DNA of 64,000 nt from Coenobita brevimanus (lineage: Eukaryota; Arthropoda; Malacostraca; Decapoda; Coenobitidae). The position numbers were made by a program, and so were the translations under genes. Position 1 is the first letter of the stretch. The number at the start of each line of letters is the position of its first letter. The notes beneath the pieces are model-generated. The model was not told where the DNA came from. It saw only the letters and a list, made by a program, of their open reading frames with translations, and did not search any database. The stretch spans positions 17,574,939-17,638,938 of the forward strand of contig CM064670.1 in the NCBI GenBank assembly GCA_032717465.1, given 5' to 3'. Positions 45,704 to 55,179 of the stretch are shown in pieces.

Positions 45704-46512
45704 AAGAAATATGTAAAATGAACAAATTCAGTACATAATCTGTACTTATAAATAAAAATATCATAATTATGAATGTTGTCCTTCATTTTTGTTTGTTTAT
45801 TTTTGCATGTTGTTGTTTTTTTTTACTATGGTTGTAGGCCTATAGTGCGTGTGGAAAGAGAGGAGAAGGATGTTGTTTTTAGTCTGGTACCAGATAAGGG
45901 TGGTGCTGTGTGTGTATAGGCTTAACCGTCGCGGTCAAAATTCGATACCACCCGAAATTAGCACCTCGCACAGGGCAATCGGAGACTTCTGGAAATTGTC
46001 TGCCACCAGATGTCTCTCACTGTTAACAGCTTCTCTGTCCCAAGCACGTGTTCAATTACCGCAATTTTTCTCTATTGATGTGAGAACCTGTGTGGCAAAA
46101 TACCATCATACACTATTGAAGTATTGAAAAATCTTTGTCTATCTATCTATATACCTAGGCTGCTTCCCCCAAGGAAAGTGAGGTAGCCGAGACAGGACAC
46201 TCCCAATTTACTCATCCACTCAAAACACATTCATTCACAGCTTAGCCCCAAAGGGGAGAAGGGACAGATCCTCACCACACCACACTGCACGAGGGTCAAC
46301 TGCGCAATGCAATCAGTGACATCTGCAACAGGGCCCGACAGCAGAGCTGGTTTACCCCTATCACTTCATAATAGACACATCCCCTTACCCGCACCTGACC
46401 TGACTAGCTGATCGGACCAAATGCAGGAGAATATCCCATCAGGGCTGTCATCATTTATTCATTCACAATTTCTCTCCATTTATTTCTGTCATACACAGCC
46501 ACTCTTCCTTGC

Positions 46513-47025
46513 TCAACAGACATTCCCTCTCGCATCCAACGCTCTCTTCACGCTGTCCATCCATCCTATTTGTGGTCTTTCTTTCAGCCTTACACCTCTC
46601 ACATCATATCTAATTATCTTTTTCACCAATCGCTCATTATCCATTCTCTCCATATGCCCAAACCATCGCAACCCTCTGCTCAACTCGATCAGCCATCTCC
46701 CGAACAACTCCAATTCTCCTTCGCACTTCATCATTTCTCACTCGATCCATACGCGTCACTCCACACATACTTCTCAGACACCTCATCTCCATTACATTCA
46801 AACTTTTCCTCTCTGCTACACCCATACTCTGTGTTTCAGCCCCATATAAAGCAGTCGGTACCACAACACCCTCATACAGCCTTCTCTTTACATCCATTCT
46901 AAGCGAACGACATCTAAACACTTTTTTCATTCCTCCCAGCACCTTTCCTACTTCATTCATTCTAAACTTCACGTCTGCATCTATTCTTCCATCCACAGCA
47001 ACATGTGACCCTAAATACTTAAAAC
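46513..47025 (-). pseudogene. LINE-F ORF, C-terminal part (downstream of the LINE-G insertion)
   Basis: Starts CFKYLGSHVAVDGRIDADVK right at the LINE-G border and continues PTALYGAETQSMGVAERKSL, EMRCLRSMCGVTRMDRVRND. After one frameshift near 46650 it continues LRWFGHMERMDNERLVKKII, ending before the 3'UTR. It is the direct continuation of the frame that stops at 50834. Confidence 0.85.
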
Positions 47026-47030
47026 ACTCT

Positions 47031-50000
47031 AGGAGGAGGCCGTAGCACAGGCCGAACAGGGTAGTACTCCCGAGGAGAATGGGAATGCTGGTGATAGGGA
47101 GAGCTGGAGCTCCTGTTTCACTAGCTATCTAACCATCCCCCTTTGCTGACCTTTTCAGTGTGACAGTAACATGGAGAGTAGACCAGCATACTCTCCCAAA
47201 CATTTCCTCTAACTATCTATGCACTACACCACATGCACTTTACATTTCACACAACGTATCCCACTACGTTACAGGGGTTGGCGCCAGCAAGGGCATGCGG
47301 CCAGAAAACTTTGCCCCCGCTACCTAGTGGCGGACTTCTGGGGGGAGGCGTGGCGGGGGTTCCGCCGGCATAGATCATGGGTCCAGGGCGAGATGGGGCT
47401 CGGGCCTGTGCTAGAGGGTACAGGGCATTGCGGTTCCCAGGCTGCCGCTTCCGCCCAATAGAGAGGGGCCCGAACCTGGGAGTAGCGTCCCAGGAGGCTG
47501 CCCTATCAGTGGGTGTATAATGGCGGGATAGTTGCAGTGCCAAGACGCGCTTGGAGGGTGTCCCTGCAGCTGTCCTGGCAGGGTGCCCCGAGGCCACTAC
47601 CACAGCCACTGGTAAGCTGGTGGGCTAGGGGTCCCAGATCCATTGCCTGGACCTGGGATTGTGCAGTGAGTGGGACCTGTGCTGTGTCTGTCCCCATTTA
47701 TTAATATTGAAGATGACAAAACAAAAAAGGTTTCAAAGCAAGCCTGAGGACAGTAAATCACCCATGGGGATGAGGGTGGGTTCATGGAATGTGGGAAGTT
47801 TGAGGGGAAGAGCAGGGGAAGTCGTTGAGGCATTCAGTAGGAGGTGGGTGGACGTGGCGTGTTTCCAGGAAGTCCGGTACAGGGGTGGATCAGCCAGAAA
47901 GATTGTTGGGAAGGACTGTTGCTATAAGTTGTTTTGGCAGGGGAGGACAGACGGATATGGAGGTGTTGGTGTGATGGTTGCGGAGAAATGGGTGGAATAT
48001 GTTATGAATGTTTTGAGAGTAAGCGATAGGATATTGGTTGTGAAAATTCTGTTGGGAAGAAAGATAGCTGTGATTATATCGGCATATGCTCCACAGGCAG
48101 GATTGGATGAATCAGAGAAAGATAGATTTTGGGATGATTTAATATGTGTAGTGGGTGGCATGTGGGATGATGAGATAGTGATTTTGGGAGGGGACTTAAA
48201 TGGTCATGTAGGTGAAGCAGCCCAAGGTTATGAAGGAGTGCATGGGGGATGTGCATATGGTCTAAGGAATGCAGAAGGGGAAAGGATACTCGAGTTTGGG
48301 GAGGCAACGGACATGATTGTGTGCAACACATATTTTAGGAAAAGAGACAGTAGGTTAATTACGTATGAGTCTGGGGGAAATAGCAGTCAGATAGATTATT
48401 TTCTGGTTAGGAGGGCCGATAGGAGGTTAGTGAGGGATGTTAAAGTTATAGGAAGTGAGGAGTGTGTGCAGCAGCACAAACTATTGATTTGTGATATGGT
48501 GCTTAAAGAACAAATGATGAAAAAGAGGACTTATGTACCTAGGAGGAAAATATGGAAGCTGAAAAACCAAGTAGTAAGGGATGCCTTCTATAGTGAGTTG
48601 AGGAGAGTGGTGGCTGAACAGGGAGCTGTAGGCAGAGGCGTTAATGAACAGTACAGAGCCCTCAAGAACAATTTCTTGAGAGTTACTGATGTAACATGTG
48701 GCTGGACAAGAGGACCACCAAGACATAAAGTAACTTGGTGGTGGGATGAGGGTGTAGAAGCTGCAATTAAGGAGAAAAGAAGGCTTTTCCGGGAATGGAA
48801 GAAGGGTGGTAGCAAAGAGGAATATTTGGCTGCCAAGCGTAGGGCTAGGAGAGAGGTATACAGGGCAAAGTCTGAGTCACAGAGACATTTACTTGATAAC
48901 CTAAATCATGGGGAAAGGAAAAATATATTTAGGGTGGCAGGTCAGGTGAAGAGGGATAATCGGGATATCATAGGTGAGCAGTGTGTGAAGAATGATGAAG
49001 GAAGGGTAGTGGTGAACAGTGAGGATATTAAAGATGCATGGAGAGAGCATTATAACCGGTTGTTGAATGAGGAGTTTGACTGGGACAGGGAAGGTTTGGA
49101 GCCAGCAGATCCAGTGTCTGGCCCTTGGCCTTTGATTGATACTGCTACTGTGAGTGAGGCAATAGGCAGGATGAGGGTGGGGAAGGCAGCAGGTGTGTCT
49201 GGGTTGACTGCCGAAATGTTGAAGGCCTCAGGCGATATAGGGGTGAGTTTAGTCACTGACCTGATAAATAGGATTATTTATGAGTGTGTTGTCCCAGATG
49301 ATTGGCTGAAGAGTGTAATTGTAAATGTGTATAAAGGGAAGGGTGATGCCCTGGAAAGAGGGAATTATAGAGGTATAAAGCTTTTAGATCAGATAATGAA
49401 GGTAATGGAGAGAGTTTTAGAAGGTATGATTAGAGAAAGAGTGAATATTGATGAGATGCAGTTTGGGTTTATGCCAGGTAGGGGGACCACTGATGCCATA
49501 TTCATTGTTCGACAGCTCCAGGAAAAATATATTGGTAGGAGAAGGGATCTTTATTTTGTTTTTGTTGATTTGGAAAAGGCCTTTGACAGAGTCCCTCAAG
49601 AGGTGGTGAAGTGGGCAATGAGAAAGCTTGGCTTGGAGGAGTGGCTGGTTAGGGTGGTTATGGCCATGTATGTGGGTGCTCACACCCAGGTGAGAGTGAA
49701 TGGAGATTTGAGTGATGGGTTTTCCGTGAATGTTGGTGTGCATCAGGGGTCAGTCTTGAGTCCCATGTTGTTTATCATGGTACTTGAAGCCCTTTCACGT
49801 GACTTTGGAAGCGGACTCCCGTGGGAGTTGTATGCTGATGATTTGGTGTTGATTGCAGAGAATGAAAGGGAGGCGGAGGAAAGGTTTAGGAAGTGGAGAG
49901 ATGGTATGGGGCAAAAGGGTTTAAGGGTAAATGCAGATAAAACAAAAGTGATGATATCTAGGGTTGGTGGCGGTACTGTCAAAGACGAGGGAGAGTGGCC

Positions 50001-50828
50001 ATGTGCAGTTTGCCACAAGGGCGTGGGAAGTAATTCCATCTTGTGCGGTGTGTGTGATAAATGGGTGCATAAGAGATGTAGTGGTATCAGAGGTAGACTG
50101 CGAGATAATGCTGATTTTATGTGTACGGCGTGCCGGGGTGAGCAGGTGGAGATCGTCAGACGTGAAAGAATTGAACTTGCTGGTGAATCTCTTGAGTGTG
50201 TGGAAGAGTTTTGTTATTTAGGAGACATGTTGTGTGCTGGAGGTGGGGCTGGAGCTAGCTCTGTGGCTAGGGTGAGAAGTGGTTGGAAGAAGTTCAAGGA
50301 GCTCTTGCCTCTCCTGACATTGAGGGGGCTCTCCCTACGTGCTAAGGGGTCTTTGTATGCAGCGTGTGTTAGGAGTGTAATGCTGTATGGCAGTGAGACC
50401 TGGGCAGTGAAGGAGGAAGACATTCGCCGGCTCAGACGTACAGAAATGACAATGATTAGGTGGATGTGCAGTGCGTCCCTGCGTCCAAGGCCTGGAGGGG
50501 CTGGGTTTACAATGGAAGAGTTGAGAGGTAGGATGGGACTGGAGTGTATTGGTGTTGTGATGAGGAGAGGTAGATTGAGGTGGTTTGGACATGTGGAGAG
50601 GATGGGGGATGATAGTTGGGTGAGGAAGGTGAGAAGTGTTAATATTGGGGGTGGGGTTATGAGGGGTAGACCGAGAAAGACATGGGACGAGGTCATTAAG
50701 TGTGACCTTAGGGTTAAGGGACTGAACAGGGAGGCTGCAATGGATCGTGCAGCGTGGAGAGCCGCCATTAGGTGACCAAGGCCGACACATGCAAGCATGT
50801 TGGAGCCTTTAAAAACGAAACGAAACGA
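47031..50828 (+). mobile_element. Full-length LINE (LINE-G) inserted in LINE-F
   Basis: Flanked by ACTCT at 47026-47030 and 50829-50833. It has a GC-rich 5'UTR of about 680 bp (47031-47712), one ORF, a very short 3'UTR and a pentameric tail (AAACGAAACGAAACGA). Removing it restores the LINE-F frame LEEVE-CFKYLG. Orientation is opposite to LINE-F. Confidence 0.93.
47713..50775 (+). CDS. LINE-G ORF: endonuclease, reverse transcriptase and PHD-like finger, 1020 aa, intact
   Basis: The first ATG in frame is at 47713; upstream codons in this frame lack an ATG. The AP-endonuclease domain (about residues 20-260) has WNVGS at 25-29, Glu53 in FQEV, SAYAPQAG at 123-130, GGDLNG with Asp161/Asn163, and IDYFLV; the last motif reads EECVQQHKLLI. 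The RT domain (about 430-750) has KAAGVSGLTAEML, VYKGKGDALERGNYRGI, FVDLEKAFDR with Asp619, GVHQGSVLSPMLF and the catalytic box YADD at 707-710. Residues 764-807 form a C4HC3 pattern (C764, C767, C778, C781, H786, C789, C804, C807), a PHD-like zinc finger. The C-terminal part has YGSETW and LRWFGHVERM. No stop or frameshift is present, so it may encode an active LINE protein. I place it near RTE-type LINEs, but the clade is uncertain. Confidence 0.93.
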   Translation: MTKQKRFQSKPEDSKSPMGMRVGSWNVGSLRGRAGEVVEAFSRRWVDVACFQEVRYRGGSARKIVGKDCCYKLFWQGRTDGYGGVGVMVAEKWVEYVMNVLRVSDRILVVKILLGRKIAVIISAYAPQAGLDESEKDRFWDDLICVVGGMWDDEIVILGGDLNGHVGEAAQGYEGVHGGCAYGLRNAEGERILEFGEATDMIVCNTYFRKRDSRLITYESGGNSSQIDYFLVRRADRRLVRDVKVIGSEECVQQHKLLICDMVLKEQMMKKRTYVPRRKIWKLKNQVVRDAFYSELRRVVAEQGAVGRGVNEQYRALKNNFLRVTDVTCGWTRGPPRHKVTWWWDEGVEAAIKEKRRLFREWKKGGSKEEYLAAKRRARREVYRAKSESQRHLLDNLNHGERKNIFRVAGQVKRDNRDIIGEQCVKNDEGRVVVNSEDIKDAWREHYNRLLNEEFDWDREGLEPADPVSGPWPLIDTATVSEAIGRMRVGKAAGVSGLTAEMLKASGDIGVSLVTDLINRIIYECVVPDDWLKSVIVNVYKGKGDALERGNYRGIKLLDQIMKVMERVLEGMIRERVNIDEMQFGFMPGRGTTDAIFIVRQLQEKYIGRRRDLYFVFVDLEKAFDRVPQEVVKWAMRKLGLEEWLVRVVMAMYVGAHTQVRVNGDLSDGFSVNVGVHQGSVLSPMLFIMVLEALSRDFGSGLPWELYADDLVLIAENEREAEERFRKWRDGMGQKGLRVNADKTKVMISRVGGGTVKDEGEWPCAVCHKGVGSNSILCGVCDKWVHKRCSGIRGRLRDNADFMCTACRGEQVEIVRRERIELAGESLECVEEFCYLGDMLCAGGGAGASSVARVRSGWKKFKELLPLLTLRGLSLRAKGSLYAACVRSVMLYGSETWAVKEEDIRRLRRTEMTMIRWMCSASLRPRPGGAGFTMEELRGRMGLECIGVVMRRGRLRWFGHVERMGDDSWVRKVRSVNIGGGVMRGRPRKTWDEVIKCDLRVKGLNREAAMDRAAWRAAIR

Positions 50829-50833
50829 ACTCT

Positions 50834-53185
50834 ACCTCCTCAAGCAACTCACCATTCAAAACTATATTCATCCTCCTACCATCTACTGACCTCATACATT
50901 TCATCACTTTACTCTTATTCTCATTTACTTTCAATTTCCTCCTTTCACACACCCTTCCAAACTCCTCTACCAACTGTCTCAATCTCTCCTCAGAATCAGC
51001 CACCAGTGCAGTATCATCTGCAAATAACAGCTGCTTCAGATTCCAGTCTCTACCATCGACATTCATCAGACTCAGACCTCCACCTAAAACTCTTGTATTC
51101 ACCTCCCTTACAACACCATCCATATAAATATTTAACAACCATGGTGACATCACACATCCCTGCCGCAGCCCCACTCTCACGGGAAACCAATCACTCACAG
51201 TATTTCCCACTCTTACACACGCTCTACTATTTACATAAAAACTCTTCACCCCTTTTAGAAACCTACCATCAAGTCCATACAATCTTAAAACAATCCACAA
51301 AGCCTCCCTATCAATTCTATCATATGCTTTCTCTAAATCCATGAATGCCCAATATAATCCTTGCTTTCGCTAAATACTTTTCACACACTTGTCTCACAGC
51401 AAACACCTGATCCATGCATCTCATCCCTCTCCTAAAGCCACACTGCTTATCACCAACCACTCCCTCTGTACCCTCTCTAACTCTTTTAATTAACACTCTA
51501 CCATACACCTTACCTACAACACTCAACAGACTTATAACCCTAAAGCTAGTACATTCATACTTATAACCCTTACCTTTATACAACTGGACCACACAAGCAC
51601 TTGCCCAGTCAACTGGCACCATACCTTTCACAAAGCACACATTCAACAATCTTACTAACCAGTCAACAATAGTTGCTCCACCACCCTTCATGCATTCCAC
51701 AGCACACCCATCCATAACTGCAGCTTTCCCATTTTACATCTCCTTTGCTGCCTCCTTCACTTCCTCCTTCGTGATCAAAGAATCATTCAACTCTCCCAAC
51801 ACATTTATTCCTTGTACCCTTCCATCCACCACAATCTCAGCTATCCTTTCCTCTTCTACATTTAACAATCTTTCAAAATACTCTGCCCATCTCTTCCTTA
51901 CTGCATCCATCTCAGTTAACATCCTTCCATCCTCTGCTTTTACTCGCTCTTCCTTCCCAGACTCTCCCTTTCGCACCCTTTTCACCTCCCTCCAAAACAT
52001 TTTCTTATTCTGTTGAAAATTCTCATTCAACCGCCTACCCCACCTCTCATCTGCTGCCACTTTAGCATCATGCACAGCCCTTTTCGCCCTATTCCTCTTT
52101 TCCTTATACCTCTCTTATAACACCTCATCCTTCCTCTGCAGCCACACTTCATATGCATGTCTCTTCTCAGCCACAGCCATACTTAGTTCCTCGCACCACC
52201 ATTCACTTCCTTTTCTTACACCACCACCCACACGTTTCACACCACACACCTCTTCCGCATGCCCCACCACAGCACTCTTAAACAACTGCCATTCCTCCTC
52301 CACACTGCCATTTTCCTGATCTTTCACTGCATTCCACTCATCTTTCAGTTTCTCCTGATGCTCTATCATTTTCTCTCTTTTATCCAACTCACTCACTTTC
52401 AGAACTTCCCTGCCACACCTAACTCTCCTAGCTCTCACCCATCTCTTACCTACTCTTAACTTCCCTTCCACCAGGTAGTGGTCAGACATACCTCCACCCT
52501 CCCCTCTCCAAACTCTCACATCCAACAATCTTCCTATTACATTCCTGGAGACAACCACATAGTCCATCAATGCTCTATCAACAACCCTTCCACCCTCCTG
52601 TGTCACCCATGTATACTTATAAATATCTTTCTTCTCAAACAGGGTATTTCCAATCACCATCTCTTGCTCAACGCACATCCCTATCATTCGTTCCTCATTT
52701 TCATTTCTTCCAGGCACACCATGTATACCAACTACACCTTCAACTGCTACATTTCCCACTCTAGCATTCAGATCTCCCTTCATTACCACACTCACATTCG
52801 CTCCAGAACTTTGCAGACACTTATCAACATCATTCCAGAAAGACTCCCTCTCTTCTTCATCCCTTTCACTACCAGGCCCATATGCACTCATAAACACCCA
52901 CAACTCACATTCAAATTTCGCTTTCACCCACATCAGTCTCGATGACACCTCCTTCCATTCAATCACACACTGCTGTACTTCCAGACACACTAACAAGGCC
53001 ACACCTTCTCTTGCCCTTCCTCTGTCAACACCAGACAATCTTCCATTCACACTTCCAAACATAGACTCACCCTTCCCTTTCATCTTCGTTTCACTCAAAG
53101 CTAACACATCCAAAATTCTTCTCACAAACATTTTCCCAGTCTCCTCCCTTTTACCCTCAATCGTACTACATCCACGCATATTCAT
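50834..53185 (-). pseudogene. LINE-F ORF, endonuclease and reverse transcriptase part
   Basis: Starts at 53185 (MNMRGCSTIEGKREE). Endonuclease: VLALSETKMKG, MSAYGPGSERDEEERESF, MKGDLNARVGNVAVEG, GMSDHYLVEGKLRVGKR with Asp-His intact. One in-frame stop at about 52117 and another at 51734-51736 interrupt the linker (WREVKRVRKGES). RT: CVVQLYKGKGYKYE, GDKQCGFRRGMRCMDQVF, a frameshift near 51340, MDLEKAYDRIDREALW, VGLRQGCVMSPWLLNIYMDG and the box LLFADDTALVADSEE (about 51025). It is cut at LEEVE by the LINE-G insertion. Two stops, one frameshift and the insertion separate it from an intact frame. Confidence 0.88.
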
Positions 53186-55120
53186 AGACCCAATCTTCAG
53201 GGTACGGGAATAACTCAGTCCCCCATCCCTTTCTCTGGCCTGTCTCTTTTTTAGGAACTAAAAAAACAGAGGGGGTCCCTAGTCCCCTCACCCCGCCCCT
53301 TTTAGTCGCCTTTTACGACACGCAGGGAATACGGTGGCAGTATTCTTCCTAACACAGCCTGGCTGCAGAGTAGTAGTACCACTCCATAGTGCGGCCAGAT
53401 TGTTTCCCTCCCGCCACAGGGATAAGCTTTGTACCAAAAATATAGCAAGGGAGAATACATTGCTCTCGTTGTTTTTTCCCAAAAAACGAAGCCCGATTTT
53501 CTAAAACCTAGCACTGATTTATTTCTTTTCGTCATTTTTAATGAAGCTGCTACAAAGCTGAGTTCATTCTTGCCTCATGAAATGTGCCATATATACAATA
53601 GTTTTAGCCAAGTATTTGCTTTGTTTGTGTCTGTCTCTCTTTTGGAGGAAATTTAATGATGATGTATTAAAAAGAGAGACTGACACAAACAAAACAAGTG
53701 CTTGGCTACAACTACAGTATATATCAAACATTTCAGGAGGCAAGAATTAACTCAGCTTTGTAGTAGCTTCATTAAAAACGACGAAAAGAAATATTTAAGT
53801 GCCAGGTTTTCAGAATTTGGGCTTCTTTGGGGGGTAAATAAAACAATGAGAGCAATGTATTCTCCCCTGATATATTTTTGTTACAAAACTTTTTCAATAC
53901 TTTTCAATACTCAGTACTGTATGATGGTATTTTGCCATACACATCAACAAAGAAATATCACGGTACTTTAACACGTACTCAGGGCAGACAAGCTGTTAAT
54001 GGTGGTGGCCTCTAGCAGCAGGTAGCTTCACAAGTCCCCCATTAGCGTAAAGAGAAAGTTTTACATCCACATATTCACCACGAGAATACCTCATATGCTG
54101 CTGATATGCATGTGCAAAACAAGAAATATGTAAAATGAACAAATTCAGAACTTAACCCCCTCGCGCACCATAAGTTTCCAATAAGTTTCCGTGCCCCACA
54201 CAGAACAAAACCCCACTTAGGCTGCCTCTGCTCGCGTGGAAAGGAAAAAAATTCTAAGGCCAAATTTACCCTCGAAAAATGCTTATATTGTTATAAATCG
54301 TAGCCCATCATCTTCGCTGATGTTTATACTGTAAGATAAGCAAAAAAAAAAAAAAAAAAAATGAATAAATGTTCAGAAATGAAGCAAGAATAAACTTTAT
54401 ATAGGTGAAAACTAGCTTCCAATAACTTCCCTATATCACTGTACGGGTACAAAAGTTTTACCAGGACGCGCAGTTGCAAAGTACATATCTATGTGCAAAG
54501 TTTCACAAACTTTCCAATGAGCCCAGTTGCGATTTGATAAGTCCAATAGCTTTTCGAGTAAATAAAAAAAAAAAAATTGCCTAAAATGTCTGATTTGTTT
54601 ATTTCGGATGTTATAAGTGACACTGTAACAAACATATGTGTAAATTATTTCCAGTTTTGTAGCCCAAAGGTTAAGGAAGCCCATGATATAATTCATAGTG
54701 TTAGGCCTATAACCCTTATTGTTATGGAGAAAATGAATTTTGAAAATTTACGATGGGTTGCGCGCAGTAACAGCACGTATGCTCCGGCTCGTAGGCTGAG
54801 TTTGTTCGTGTTTCAGAACTTTTCCCAAAATAATTATTTGCACACAATTATTTTGCTTTACAAAAGTAAGCATAAGAAATCATCAACTTGATCATGCTTT
54901 CATCGGATTTTTTATGCGACCTATACTTTGCGAGTAAAATGCCTGAGAAAATAATGAAATGCACCACATCTTCTATATGAGAATATAAACACATATTTTA
55001 TGCCTTACAATACAATAGTATAAAAACTAGACAAATAAGCTGGTTACTTACATCCTCTAGCAGTGTTGTAATGTTTCTGGAGAGATGGAGTTGCAGAGAG
55101 GAGGAAAGGTACAGTCACAG

Positions 55121-55123
<3 letters not shown>

Positions 55124-55169
<46 letters not shown>
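55124..55169 (+). repeat. (TG)n microsatellite in PB3
   Basis: About 22 TG repeats directly downstream of the transposase C-terminus on the minus strand. Confidence 0.95.
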
Positions 55170-55172
<3 letters not shown>

Positions 55173-55179
55173 ATGTGAT

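Larger units (their letters stand above)
46139..53426 (-). mobile_element. Near-full-length TAGA-tailed LINE (LINE-F), interrupted by LINE-G
   Basis: Flanked by CTTTGT at 46133-46138 and 53427-53432. The 3' tail is the CTATCTAT run at 46139 onward. The 5' region (53190-53426) has the GTCGTAAAAGGCGACTAAAAG stretch near 53300-53325. Without the 3.8-kb insertion it is about 3.5 kb. The 3'UTR recurs at 533-812. Confidence 0.88.
45980..54040. mobile_element. Palindromic element Y, split by a LINE
   Basis: The left arm is 45980-46138 plus 53433-53652; the right arm is about 53656-54040, its reverse complement. Matches include TTAACAGC, GGCAAAATACCATCATAC, GGGAGAATACATTGCTCTC and TTTAATGAAGC, with a loop of only a few bases. 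The satellite monomer reads through when Y is removed (GGGCAAT joined to ATTAGCGT). Native length is about 0.77 kb with no coding capacity. Frames at 53302-53971 are translations of the arms. Confidence 0.75.

Noticed and set aside
53433..53893. Independent hairpin MITE of about 460 bp
   Set aside because: Its arms continue into 45980-46138 and 53894-54040 once the LINE is removed, so it is the inner half of palindrome Y.
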